Source of the DNA: an uncultured Cellvibrio sp.
Lineage (GTDB): Bacteria > Pseudomonadota > Gammaproteobacteria > Pseudomonadales > Cellvibrionaceae
Assembly (NCBI GenBank): GCA_946886255.1
Contig: CAMPIG010000014.1
Location: 1-27,592 of the forward strand
Reading direction: 5' to 3'
DNA length: 27,592 nucleotides
The notes under the pieces are model-generated. The model was given only the letters and a program-made list of their open reading frames with translations. It made no database searches and had not been told where the DNA came from. A program made the position numbers and the translations under genes. This document shows, piece by piece, positions 1-8,182 of the stretch (positions are counted from its first letter, which is position 1; every line of letters starts with the position of its first letter).

Positions 1-1105
1 TTTCACGACTGGGCGTATTGCCAGGGCCGCTCGCTTCGTAGGGGCCAGCCACGTTAATCTCCAGCACATCGCGGGGAAAGTTTTTCTGCGCGAAGCGCGG
101 CGACATGTAATACGACGGCACGCTGGTACTGCCCACGCGCGCACCGTCGACAATAAAATCCAATTTCAGCGGTGTTGGAGGTTCTGTGGGCAGCGGCACT
201 TCATCGGTGGTGTTATGCAGGGTTTGCACACTTTCATCCAACATCAATTGTTTGCGAAAGGTAATGCCCACGGTGTGCGAACCGGCGGTTAAGGGCACGC
301 CCAAACTCACGCGATTTTCTTCCAGGCGATCCACTTCGTTGTTGGTGTTGGAATTTAAATAGCCATTGATTTCGTACACGCCATCGTGGGGCGCATAGTA
401 TTTAAAGGCACCGCCGCCCCGGGAATTGAGCGGCAAATCATGGCTCATCCGCTCATCGTAAGAGGGAATGCCCTGATTCAGGATGGAGCCATCTTTGGGC
501 AACATATAGGTCGTGGTAAAAGGTTGATCCGCGCCGAGCCCCACGGCCAGGCGACTCACCTTACCCGCGACGGCAATATAACGATCCATCAAAGTTGGAG
601 ACACCGACAACACATCGGCAATATTGTCAAAACCGTAGCCGGTATCGTCGGTCGGCAAGGATTCACTGATGTTCACATCGAGGTTCAATAAATCGCGCAC
701 CGCATTGCTGTACTCAGTGCGATTCAACCGGCGCAAGGTCGCGCGGCCAGGGTTGGGATGCGCCGCCGCATAACCATCCAATGACCCTTCGAGCCAACTC
801 ACAAAACTCTTTAATTCTTCATCACCCGGCTTGGGCCGACTCGGCGGCGGCATCTCGCCGCGCTCGGTCACGCGCAGAATACTTTCCCATTCCGCCAAAC
901 CTTTGCCCTGGCTAATATCCGCAATATTCACCATCGACAAGGACCAGTTTCCGGACATGCGTTCGTCGTTATGGCATCGCGCACAATGCTTATCCAGAAA
1001 CGCTTCAGGGTCATAGCTGCCGTGACCATCCGGATTGGCCACCGCGACATCACACATCAGCGCGCCTAACACAAACAGCACTTTCCGGATTCTTACCGCC
1101 ATCAT
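1..1105 (-). CDS. Secreted c-type cytochrome with DUF1587/DUF1592-type (planctomycete-style) domains, N-terminal part
   Basis: The reading frame starts at the ATG at 1105 (GAAAGAAAT upstream as weak ribosome site) and is open to the window edge, so the C-terminus is missing; 368 codons are visible. A hydrophobic N-terminal segment (about residues 7-23, ending AVAN) looks like a Sec signal peptide. A haem-c motif CARCH follows at residues 41-45, with MPP at 85-87 as candidate distal ligand. From about residue 121 the text RRLNRTEYSNAVRDLL and then GYGFDNIADVLSVSP match the DUF1587 part of DUF1592/DUF1588/DUF1585 proteins. The visible remainder resembles the beta-rich carbohydrate-binding-like insert of that family. 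Known: these are large periplasmic or surface proteins of unsettled function, presumed redox active. The partner gene (often DUF1552) would lie outside the window. Family assignment is firm, function is not. Confidence 0.85.
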   Translation of the reverse strand, partial: MMAVRIRKVLFVLGALMCDVAVANPDGHGSYDPEAFLDKHCARCHNDERMSGNWSLSMVNIADISQGKGLAEWESILRVTERGEMPPPSRPKPGDEELKSFVSWLEGSLDGYAAAHPNPGRATLRRLNRTEYSNAVRDLLNLDVNISESLPTDDTGYGFDNIADVLSVSPTLMDRYIAVAGKVSRLAVGLGADQPFTTTYMLPKDGSILNQGIPSYDERMSHDLPLNSRGGGAFKYYAPHDGVYEINGYLNSNTNNEVDRLEENRVSLGVPLTAGSHTVGITFRKQLMLDESVQTLHNTTDEVPLPTEPPTPLKLDFIVDGARVGSTSVPSYYMSPRFAQKNFPRDVLEINVAGPYEASGPGNTPSRE

Positions 1106-1411
1106 AGGATTTCTTTCAGCTGGACAAAGTTGACCCGCATAGCACGAGCGTTTGGAGGTAACGTTTCGAGGCAAACAGGTGCGACAAACGAACACTGGCG
1201 TGAAAAAGCAAGAAGCAGTCCAATTACATGACCATATGGTCAGAATTTAACTGAAATAGAATTTTGTCTTTTAAATACAGTGAGTTATAGCGGCAGGTTT
1301 CCTATCCCAGAAAACAGAAAACTGAAGAAGCGGTGAAATGAAAGCACATAAATGCACAAGCCGGTAGCCAATTACTACAGGTGCCGAACCAAAACTGGGC
1401 AAGGTGAAAGG
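1106..1411. other. Intergenic region upstream of the DUF1592-type gene
   Basis: No coding region is supported here. It is the 5' region of the minus-strand gene starting at 1105 and lies beyond the 3' end of xthA. The only distinct element is the 14-base palindrome at 1229-1242. No convincing terminator was seen for xthA; a weak AGGCT/AGCCT stem lies across its stop codon. Confidence 0.5.
1229..1242. promoter_or_regulatory. Perfect 14-base palindrome, candidate operator
   Basis: TGACCATATGGTCA is its own reverse complement and is flanked by AATT on both sides (1222-1225 and 1244-1247). It lies about 125 bases upstream of the start codon of the minus-strand DUF1592-type gene, a plausible place for a dimeric regulator. 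No regulator is identified; the call rests on symmetry and position only. Confidence 0.3.
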
Positions 1412-2200
1412 CTACCTGGAGGCAGCCTGATGTTTTAACTCAATCCACACCGGCGCATGGTCGCTGGTCTTTTCCCAACCGCGTACGTGCTTATCCACCC
1501 CGCAACTGCGCAGGCTTTTTTTCAAAGCCGGATTTAACAGGAAGTGATCGATCCGCAAGCCTGCATTGCGCCCGTAAGCGTTGCGAAAATAATCCCAAAA
1601 GGTATAAATCACTTCATCCGGATGAAGCGCGCGAACGGCATCCGTCCACCCCTGGGCCAGTATAGTATTGAACACTTCGCGCACCTCCGGCCGGAACAAC
1701 GCATCATCCAGCCAGCGCTCCGGCTTATACACATCCAGGTCCGTCGGAATCACATTGTAATCTCCCACCAACACCACCGGCGCATCGGCCTTGACCAACT
1801 CCGCCGCATGGGCCGTTAACCGCTCAAGCCACTTTAATTTGTAATCAAACTTCGGCCCCGGCGCCGGGTTGCCATTCGGCAAATACAAACACCCCACCAC
1901 AATGCCCTGCACCGCTGCTTCAATGTAACGGCTGTGCACATCCTCCGCATCCCCCGGCAGCGCACGGCGAACCTCCACCGGCTCACCAACGCGCGACAAA
2001 ATGGCCACCCCATTCCAACTTTTTTGCCCGTGCCAGATGGCCGCATAACCCTCATCGCGAATCGCCTGCTCAGGAAATTTTTCTTGCGGGGCTTTTAATT
2101 CCTGTAAGCAGACGATATCGGGTTGTGATTCTTCCAGCCAGCGAAGCAGGACTGGCAGGTGACCATTTACGCCGTTGATGTTGTAGGTTGCGATTTTCAT
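1412..2200 (-). CDS. xthA: Exodeoxyribonuclease III
   Basis: This is a 262-residue protein of the exonuclease III/AP-endonuclease branch of the endonuclease-exonuclease-phosphatase fold, close to the usual length of about 265. It removes nucleotides 3' to 5' from duplex DNA and cuts at abasic sites in base-excision repair, using Mg. Visible motifs are MKIATYNINGVNG at the N-terminus, the metal-binding Glu in CLQELK (residue 34), GDYNVIP in mid-protein, and the catalytic Asp-His pair in SDHAPVWIEL (247-248). The frame stays open upstream to 2347, but the ATG at 2200 gives the canonical N-terminus and is preceded by GAGG; the 49 extra upstream residues do not resemble the family. It appears to be a single-gene unit and belongs to the native chromosome. 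High confidence. Confidence 0.95.
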   Translation of the reverse strand: MKIATYNINGVNGHLPVLLRWLEESQPDIVCLQELKAPQEKFPEQAIRDEGYAAIWHGQKSWNGVAILSRVGEPVEVRRALPGDAEDVHSRYIEAAVQGIVVGCLYLPNGNPAPGPKFDYKLKWLERLTAHAAELVKADAPVVLVGDYNVIPTDLDVYKPERWLDDALFRPEVREVFNTILAQGWTDAVRALHPDEVIYTFWDYFRNAYGRNAGLRIDHFLLNPALKKSLRSCGVDKHVRGWEKTSDHAPVWIELKHQAASR

Positions 2201-2792
2201 AGGGCCTCGCAATGGTAGATTTTGAGATATCAGGTAGAGCGTTGTTATTGTAAAAAATATTATCTGGCGGTGTCGCGCCTCGGAAAGCCGTGTAATCTCG
2301 TGTAATTGTAATTTTAAATTAGGATCTGACCAATAAGTGCCGAACAATCAATTGCTAACTGATCTTAAAAACGTCCACCCTTCTGACACCAAAATCATCC
2401 ACTAGTTTAAATATAAACCACAGTTGCAATAATGTGCTTCTGGATTGCCTTTAAATAAACCAGAAAAATATGTAACCAGCCATTTCTCCCCTCATGCTCC
2501 GGCATTAAAAATTATTTCTTGACGGTGCAGAAATCTTACGAAACATCAAAGAGAGAATTTAAACAACTAATTTATCTTAAAATTTTTTGAATGAACCGTG
2601 AATTAAGATTTAACTGATGCAGAATCATTTTTCTCCAGTATCTACAATTTTATTCCACAAAAAATCTGTTCATCTGTTCCTGTAAAAGCACCTAATAAAA
2701 CGGTTTAATCTTTCGATCTCGTTAATAACTTGAGTTTTCCAACTCCTCTACTTTAACAAAATGGCGTATTTTTCTACTTTTCGATAAAGATG

Positions 2793-2811
2793 CTCATTGC
2801 TGCGCAATGAG
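2793..2811. repeat. Perfect inverted repeat (8-base arms, 3-base loop)
   Basis: CTCATTGC-TGC-GCAATGAG. No T-run follows on either strand, so it is not a standard intrinsic terminator. It sits in the non-coding left border of the cluster; its role is unknown. Confidence 0.4.
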
Positions 2812-2914
2812 AACACATAACTACTTAAGTCCAGTTCCCTAGTTACTGTAACGCTGAGACACCTGCCAGAAATAATAAATTCATACTTTTTTGTCGCATA
2901 TCTACGCTCCGTTG

Positions 2915-2943
2915 TTGACAAGCAAAGAGAAGATGATCAATAT
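2915..2943 (+). promoter_or_regulatory. Candidate promoter of the 3017-12436 operon
   Basis: A consensus -35 TTGACA (2915-2920) is followed 17 bases later by a weak -10 CAATAT (2938-2943). Transcription would start just before the operator at 2957-2972, so a bound repressor could block it. The -10 is poor. An alternative -10, TATATT at 2971-2976, overlaps the operator but has no good -35. Confidence 0.3.
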
Positions 2944-2956
2944 CTCGCCCATAAAG

Positions 2957-2972
2957 TACAGACAGGTCTGTA
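2957..2972. promoter_or_regulatory. TetR-type operator, copy 1 (TACAGA-N4-TCTGTA)
   Basis: TACAGACAGGTCTGTA has 7-base arms around AG and is followed by TATT. The same TACAGA-N4-TCTGTATATT text occurs at 13071-13090 between the tetR gene and the divergent HDO gene. The site lies 44 bases before the start codon of the first cluster gene. The length, symmetry and presence beside a tetR gene fit a TetR-family operator. Inference: the TetR at 12447-13019 represses the operon through this site. Confidence 0.7.
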
Positions 2973-3016
2973 TATTTTTGAAGGTAATCAAAACCACGCA
3001 TTTTCAAGGAGAAAAA

Positions 3017-4024
3017 ATGAAACCTTTCTTTATATTTTCAAATGAGCAGAAACATGCGTTGTTCACAGCTTTAAGTTCGGTAAAAGCCAACCCGTACAAA
3101 GAGCATCAAAGATTTCTCAACGAAGTGGAAGGTTTAATCGAGTCAAGTCAACATATAGAGCTGATCTCATCAGTCTGTGAAAAAATTAAGTTTGAAAGGG
3201 ATAATGGCGTTTCCGAGGCTCACGTTTTAAGAAACTGCCCCATCGATACGGAGGTACCGAAGTTAAATAACGACGACCCTTTGAACGATAAATATCTAAA
3301 AAAATCTACTTTTTTAGGTGAGGCATTCTTGGCTTTAATATCAAAGCTACTAGATAACCCATTGCTTTCGTATGAGACGCGACATAACGGTGATTTTTTC
3401 ACAGACGTGATAGCTAATAATAAATATTCTGGAAAACTCACAGGTTTTAGTGATGGGGAACTTGTATTTCACAACGATAGGACGGCTCATCCAGTTAGAG
3501 CTGATTTCATTTACTTGCTTGGGTTAAGTTGTCCCACCGACGATTTGATTTATACGAGCTATATATCTGGCAACAACTTATTGCAGCATATTTCAAAAGA
3601 ACACAGCGAAATACTAAGAAAACCATATTTTTTAACGAAGTACGACGTGTACTCGAAGGATAACAATGATGCATTAGACGCATCTACACCGCACGCTATC
3701 CTTGATTCCAATAACTGTATCAGATATCTCGACACTTTAACTGGAACAAGTGGCGGTGCACCAGAAGAGGCTAAAGACGCGCTTATAGCTTTCAAAAATG
3801 CAGTTTCGTTGGTAGCAAAAACCCGACATAGAATACTAACCGGCGATCTCTTGATGTTCTCAAACCAGCGGGGGTTACACAATAGAGAAAAGATAGATGT
3901 CCAATCCGAAGATGCCTCAAAATCAAGGTGGCTTCTGAAAACATACACATTTCGCAGTGCCGAGACTGCAAAAACTTTTCAAGATAAGTGGGTCAATGGA
4001 ATCTATGGCCGCGTGAGCGACTAA
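3017..4024 (+). CDS. Fe(II)/2-oxoglutarate-dependent oxygenase, clavaminate synthase/VioC-AsnO-like
   Basis: A 335-residue soluble protein, the usual length for the TauD/clavaminate-synthase-like amino-acid hydroxylases (relatives of arginine hydroxylase VioC and asparagine hydroxylase AsnO). Iron ligands are readable as His152-x-Asp154 in VFHNDRTAHPVRADF and a distal His288 in GLHNR. Arg304 in SRWLLKTYTF is the expected 2-oxoglutarate-binding arginine. The preceding GDLLMFSNQRGLHN is the typical strand before the distal His. Known: such enzymes hydroxylate (sometimes desaturate) free or carrier-bound amino acids at C-beta or C-gamma. The substrate here is unknown. The family usually has HxE; here it is HxD. 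The ATG at 3017 is chosen over an upstream one at 2891 because AAGGAG lies 6 bases before it. It is the first gene of the operon, 16 bases ahead of the aminotransferase and behind the TetR operator. Confidence 0.85.
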   Translation: MKPFFIFSNEQKHALFTALSSVKANPYKEHQRFLNEVEGLIESSQHIELISSVCEKIKFERDNGVSEAHVLRNCPIDTEVPKLNNDDPLNDKYLKKSTFLGEAFLALISKLLDNPLLSYETRHNGDFFTDVIANNKYSGKLTGFSDGELVFHNDRTAHPVRADFIYLLGLSCPTDDLIYTSYISGNNLLQHISKEHSEILRKPYFLTKYDVYSKDNNDALDASTPHAILDSNNCIRYLDTLTGTSGGAPEEAKDALIAFKNAVSLVAKTRHRILTGDLLMFSNQRGLHNREKIDVQSEDASKSRWLLKTYTFRSAETAKTFQDKWVNGIYGRVSD

Positions 4025-4040
4025 ACAAGAGGAAAAGAAA

Positions 4041-5222
4041 GTGACGGCATCTTCGCGGCTACGAGCAGTACAACTATCGCCAACCTATGCAGTTCTGGAT
4101 GAAGTGACGAGACTTAGGAATGAAGGCCAAACAATTTTAGACCTTGGCGGTGGCGAGCCAGATTTTGATACCCCAGAACATATAAAAGCAGCAGGAATCG
4201 AAGCAATAAATAGTGGTACTACGCATTACACTCCCAGCAGAGGAGCAAATGGGCTTCTTGAGGCTATTTCCGAAAAGTTACTGCATGACAACAGAATCAT
4301 GGTATCTCCCGATAGCCAGATCATCGTAACGCCATCAGCGAAACATGCTTTGTTTATTAGCATCTTCTCCATAATTGATCCCGGCGATGAAGTGATAATT
4401 TTAACTCCTAGCTGGTCGAGTTACAAAGAGATGGTGAAAATCGCAGGCGGAATTCCCATAGAGGTTCCAATTTCAGTTGCGCCGAATACCCTGATATCCA
4501 TAGAAGACATAACGCCAAACATATCATTAAAAACGAAAGCGATAATCATCAATTCCCCTAACAACCCTACGGGTAAAATTTTTAATGAAAAGGAATGCCG
4601 CGAAATTCTGGCGCTATCTGCAAAGCATGACCTAAAAATCATCTGCGACGAAATATACGAAAAAATTAATTACGGAGGCTCCCAACACTTTAGTATCGGG
4701 TCACTTCGTGAAGCGGAGGAAAGAACGCTTACGATTAACGGCTTTTCAAAAGGATATGCAATGACCGGGTGGAGATTGGGATACGTTGCTGGACCACAAG
4801 CTCTTATAGGTGAATTATTAAAGTTGCAGCAACATAGCGTTGGTTGTGCCAGCTCGTTTACGCAGCAAGGGGCAATCCATGCGTTAATAGGAGACCAATC
4901 ACCGATCGATACGATGGTTGCGGAGTATAAGCGGCGACGTGATCTTGTCATTGAGAGGTTGAACTCAATACCTGGAATTGTCTGCGAAACTCCTGCTGGG
5001 TCGTTTTATGCGTTTGCCAACATATCTTCGCTTGGTATCACGGATGAGGAATTTTGTCTCGGAATACTTAAGGAAACAGGAATTGCTGCAACTCCGGGGT
5101 CAGCTTTCGGCAATCACTTCGGTGGATACGTTCGTTTCTCCTTCTCGGGATCGTATCAGGTACTTAATGATGCGATGGAAAAGCTGAGCAATTTTATTCA
5201 TTCGAAGCTTCTGAAGAGCTAA
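4041..5222 (+). CDS. Class I/II pyridoxal-phosphate aminotransferase (aspartate aminotransferase-like)
   Basis: A 393-residue fold-type I PLP enzyme of the AspC/aromatic aminotransferase Ib-like group. It exchanges an amino group between an amino acid and a 2-oxo acid. Visible features are GGGEPDFDTPEHI near the N-terminus, YTPSRGANGLLEAI, the cofactor loop SPNNPTG, CDEIYE, and the Schiff-base lysine Lys237 in FSKGYAMTGWRLGY. A C-terminal YVRFSFSGS carries the likely carboxylate-binding arginine. The start is GTG at 4041 behind GAGGAAAAG. It is the second gene of the operon, packed between the oxygenase and the flavoprotein, so it likely acts on the oxygenase product or supplies its precursor (inference). 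The family is certain; the amino-acid substrate cannot be read from sequence. Confidence 0.9.
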   Translation: MTASSRLRAVQLSPTYAVLDEVTRLRNEGQTILDLGGGEPDFDTPEHIKAAGIEAINSGTTHYTPSRGANGLLEAISEKLLHDNRIMVSPDSQIIVTPSAKHALFISIFSIIDPGDEVIILTPSWSSYKEMVKIAGGIPIEVPISVAPNTLISIEDITPNISLKTKAIIINSPNNPTGKIFNEKECREILALSAKHDLKIICDEIYEKINYGGSQHFSIGSLREAEERTLTINGFSKGYAMTGWRLGYVAGPQALIGELLKLQQHSVGCASSFTQQGAIHALIGDQSPIDTMVAEYKRRRDLVIERLNSIPGIVCETPAGSFYAFANISSLGITDEEFCLGILKETGIAATPGSAFGNHFGGYVRFSFSGSYQVLNDAMEKLSNFIHSKLLKS

Positions 5223-5237
5223 AGATAAGGAATGAAC

Positions 5238-7163
5238 ATGTTAAGTGATAGCATGAATAGCTCTGCTAAAGAGAGTCGTAGTGTCGCAATTATCGGATCA
5301 GGCCCCAGAGGACTAGCTGTTTTGGAGAGGATTGCCGCCAGGCTAATCAATGAGCCTTTGAAGCGCGCACTTAAAATTATCCTCATTGACTCTGGGCATG
5401 TAGGCACGGGAAGAATTTGGCGAACAAGCCAGCCAGATTGGTTTGTAATGAATACTGTTGCCGATGAGGTTTCTGCATTTTCTGGGCCGTTGGATGGGGA
5501 AACAATTCGTCCTGGTGCCGGGCCGTCTCTGGCTGAATGGTGGAAGAATTATGATCGGGGGTATCCAGGGGAAAATAGCTACGCTCCTCGGGCTCTTTAT
5601 GGTCTGTACATGGAATATGTACTCACTACCATCGAGAAATTCCTTCCCGCTAATGTGACTCTTATAAAATTGAACTCAGAAGTTACTGACCTATTAATCG
5701 ATAATGGGGCATGTCATCTAGACTTGAGGGACGGCGATAGCATAGTGGTTGATAAGGTAGTCCTCACGACAGGTCATTCCACAAATAGCCCCTGTTCATT
5801 TGAGCGAGATTTAATTTCATTTTCGATTGAACACAATCTGAGATATATTAAATCCGACTCTGCGGCAGATATGCCGCTGGACGAACTGGGCTCTTCGAAC
5901 GATATCTATATCATTGGTCAAGGGTTATCTTTTTTTGACGTCATATCTTCGTTAACCGAAGGGCGCGGGGGAAAATTTGTAGAATCTGAGGGCGGTAATT
6001 TGGCCTATCGCCGTAGCGGAAAAGAGCCAATGATATTCTCGGGGTCCAGAAGCGGCATGATTATTCCCGGAAGAGGCAGAAACCAAAAGCATGCAAACTA
6101 CAGATATCGGCCATTAATATTTACAAATGATAAGGTGCGCTCGCTTTGTCGAAGTAAGCCGATTTCATTTCTTGAGGACGTATTTCCGCTAATCTCAGCA
6201 GAAGTAAATTTCATTTTCTATAAAACCCTAATCAAGAATAAGTGTGGGCTTAAGCTTGCGAAAGCCTTCGATAAGCAAGTGTCCCAACAAGCCGCAAAAA
6301 AACTGCGTGCTTACGATTTGCATCAGCTGGCGAGAGGCTATATAGCCAATCCGCCAGATCCGGTAGATCTTGATGAAGTCTCTAGACCGTTCCAGAACCG
6401 ATTATTTGAGTCTTCTTCCGATTTTCAGGAAGAATTAATATCGGTGCTGAAAAAAGACATCGCACATTCAATAGAAGGTAATGTTGATTCTCCTCTTAAA
6501 GCTGCTTTAGATGTTATAAGAGATTCTAGAGGGTTAATAAGAGATCTCGTAGATTTTGGTGGTCTTACACCTAAGTCTCATAAGGCGGAATTTATAGAGT
6601 GGTATGTTCCAAGAAGCGCGTTCTTATCTGCAGGGCCTCCTCTTTATCGAATTCGACAAACTATCGCGTTAATTAATTCTGGCGTTTTGAAGATCATCGG
6701 CCCTGGTGCTTTGCTCGAGAGAGGCACCAGCACCAATAAATTTCACGTCTACTCACCTGTAGTTAAGGATTCATCACAGCATGTGGATACAATTATAGAT
6801 GCTAGAGTCCCGGTCATGGATCTATTGAATGATGAAAGTCCCTTAACGCAGAATTTGGTAAAGCGAGGCTACTGGACACCCTTCAAAAACATCTATGTGG
6901 AAGATACATACCAAACAGGTGGCGTAGATGTTACCAGAGCTCCCTTTCACCCTATCGATAGATCAGGAGCTGCTGTTAAAGAGCTCTATGTATTGGGGAT
7001 TCCTTCAGAACATACTCGCTGGTTTATGCAGGCCGGCAGTAGCAGGCCCGGGTTTTGGACTGACTTCTTTGTAGATGCTGACGCTATAGCCGCGGACCTA
7101 TTGAAGCTGCCAGTAATCACAAGTGAACAGCCACCCGACAAACAAGCCCTGGAATGTAGCTAA
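5238..7163 (+). CDS. FAD/NAD(P)-binding protein (NAD_binding_9/PF13454-type flavoprotein)
   Basis: About 641 residues. The N-terminal Rossmann motif VAIIGSGPRGLAVLERIA (about residues 17-34) binds FAD. DSGHVGTGRIW and MNTVADEVSAFSG are typical of the poorly studied FAD-NAD(P)-binding family often mislabelled adenylate cyclase. A second dinucleotide-type segment, IYIIGQGLSFFDVISSL, starts near residue 222. The C-terminal part carries GIPSEHTRWFMQAGSSRPGFW, also typical of this group. No signal peptide or membrane segment is seen. Biochemistry of the family is thin; related flavoproteins are N- or C-monooxygenases or oxidoreductases, so an oxidation step is plausible but unproven. ATGs exist at 5232 and 5238; the second is better spaced (6 bases) from AAGGA. 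It sits mid-operon, 15 bases after the aminotransferase and 12 before the GAPDH homologue. Confidence 0.75.
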   Translation: MLSDSMNSSAKESRSVAIIGSGPRGLAVLERIAARLINEPLKRALKIILIDSGHVGTGRIWRTSQPDWFVMNTVADEVSAFSGPLDGETIRPGAGPSLAEWWKNYDRGYPGENSYAPRALYGLYMEYVLTTIEKFLPANVTLIKLNSEVTDLLIDNGACHLDLRDGDSIVVDKVVLTTGHSTNSPCSFERDLISFSIEHNLRYIKSDSAADMPLDELGSSNDIYIIGQGLSFFDVISSLTEGRGGKFVESEGGNLAYRRSGKEPMIFSGSRSGMIIPGRGRNQKHANYRYRPLIFTNDKVRSLCRSKPISFLEDVFPLISAEVNFIFYKTLIKNKCGLKLAKAFDKQVSQQAAKKLRAYDLHQLARGYIANPPDPVDLDEVSRPFQNRLFESSSDFQEELISVLKKDIAHSIEGNVDSPLKAALDVIRDSRGLIRDLVDFGGLTPKSHKAEFIEWYVPRSAFLSAGPPLYRIRQTIALINSGVLKIIGPGALLERGTSTNKFHVYSPVVKDSSQHVDTIIDARVPVMDLLNDESPLTQNLVKRGYWTPFKNIYVEDTYQTGGVDVTRAPFHPIDRSGAAVKELYVLGIPSEHTRWFMQAGSSRPGFWTDFFVDADAIAADLLKLPVITSEQPPDKQALECS

Positions 7164-7175
7164 TTGGAGAAAGTT

Positions 7176-8180
7176 ATGATCAGAGTTGGAATAAATGGTT
7201 TCGGTAGAATCGGAAGGTGTTTCTTTAAAAACGTACTCGCAAATCGACCAAACATAAGCGTAGTTGCAATAAATGATATTAGTGAGGCTAATATTCTAGC
7301 TCAGCTGCTGCGATTTGATACAACGTACGGGAGGCTATCTGCATCGATCGAGGCCGATGGAAGGAATCTGGTGGTAAATAATCGGACCATTCCCGTCTAT
7401 TCGCAAAAAAATCCCATTGATATACCTTGGGGAGAAAACGATGTGGATATAGTCATTGAGTCAACCGGAAGATTTACCGATGCTATAAAGGCCAGAGATC
7501 ATCGTACCGCTGGAGCGAGAAAGGTAATTATATCTGCTCCAAGTGATAATGCGGATTTAACTATTGTGTGTGGCGTCAATCAGGACTCATACGATCCTGC
7601 GATTCATCATGTAGTGTCTAATGCTTCATGTACAACCAACTGTCTTGCGCCAATGCTCGACGTGGCTCATAAATCATTCGGAGTCTTAGCTGGCCACATG
7701 GTAACGGCCCATGCATTTACTCAAGATCAAAATCTCCAAGATGGGCCACATAAAGATATGAGGAGAGCGAGAAGCGCTTTTCAGAATATCATTCCCACAA
7801 GTACAGGAGCAGCGAAAGCAATCGGCGACGTAATTCCTGGCCTGGCAGGAAAAATTAACGGATACGCACTTCGGGTTCCTGTCATCACGGGTTCTGTTAT
7901 TGATTTAACGGTAAATTTACGAAGCAATACTTCCGTCGATGAGATAAATGAATGTTTTAGAAAGTACGAAAATCAACAGGGCTGGTCGATCATAGACTAT
8001 TCGTCCGATAATCTTGTATCAAGTGACATAATTGGATCTGAATTTTCTTGCGTATTCGACTCCCTGTTGACCAAGGTTACAGGTGGGAACATGGCAACTC
8101 TGGTGGGCTGGTATGACAATGAGTGGGGTTTTTCTAGTAGATTGGCAGATGTATCTTGCTTGATGATGGAGAGAGGCTGA
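7176..8180 (+). CDS. Glyceraldehyde-3-phosphate dehydrogenase paralogue in the cluster
   Basis: A 334-residue GAPDH-fold protein of normal length. GINGFGRIGR starts the NAD domain, and the INDISEANILAQLLRFDTTYG segment keeps the Asp expected for NAD preference. The catalytic Cys152 is in SNASCTTNC and the activating His179 in VTAHAFT. QNIIPTSTGAAKAIG, GYALRVP and SWYDNEWG-like text (GWYDNEWGFS) are intact. It therefore looks catalytically competent. Known family chemistry is NAD-linked oxidation and phosphorylation of an aldehyde through a thioester. It is not in a glycolytic gene context: it lies 12 bases behind the flavoprotein and 2 bases before the isochorismatase-like gene. It may be a drug-resistant copy (as in pentalenolactone producers) or an enzyme on a cluster intermediate; both are inference. 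The ATG at 7176 is preferred over TTG at 7164 because GGAG lies about 6 bases before it. Confidence 0.9.
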   Translation: MIRVGINGFGRIGRCFFKNVLANRPNISVVAINDISEANILAQLLRFDTTYGRLSASIEADGRNLVVNNRTIPVYSQKNPIDIPWGENDVDIVIESTGRFTDAIKARDHRTAGARKVIISAPSDNADLTIVCGVNQDSYDPAIHHVVSNASCTTNCLAPMLDVAHKSFGVLAGHMVTAHAFTQDQNLQDGPHKDMRRARSAFQNIIPTSTGAAKAIGDVIPGLAGKINGYALRVPVITGSVIDLTVNLRSNTSVDEINECFRKYENQQGWSIIDYSSDNLVSSDIIGSEFSCVFDSLLTKVTGGNMATLVGWYDNEWGFSSRLADVSCLMMERG

Positions 8181-8182
8181 AG

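Larger units (their letters stand above)
2201..3016. other. Long AT-rich non-coding region left of the gene cluster
   Basis: About 800 bases between the divergent xthA start and the first cluster gene. No gene is supported: the frame running from 2891 into the first cluster gene has no good ribosome site, whereas the ATG at 3017 does. It holds the xthA promoter region at its left end, a perfect stem at 2793-2811, a TTGACA element at 2915-2920 and the TetR-type operator at 2957-2972. No integrase, tRNA end or clear direct repeat matching the right border was seen. Confidence 0.5.

Noticed and set aside
2201..2347. 49-residue N-terminal extension of xthA
   Set aside because: The extension does not resemble exonuclease III; the ATG at 2200 with GAGG gives the canonical N-terminus.
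2891..3016. 42-residue N-terminal extension of the first cluster gene
   Set aside because: It would place the operator inside the coding region and has no ribosome site, whereas AAGGAG precedes the ATG at 3017.
7176..8180. Calling the GAPDH gene gapA, the glycolytic enzyme
   Set aside because: Its motifs would allow it, but the operon context is not glycolytic, so no symbol is given.
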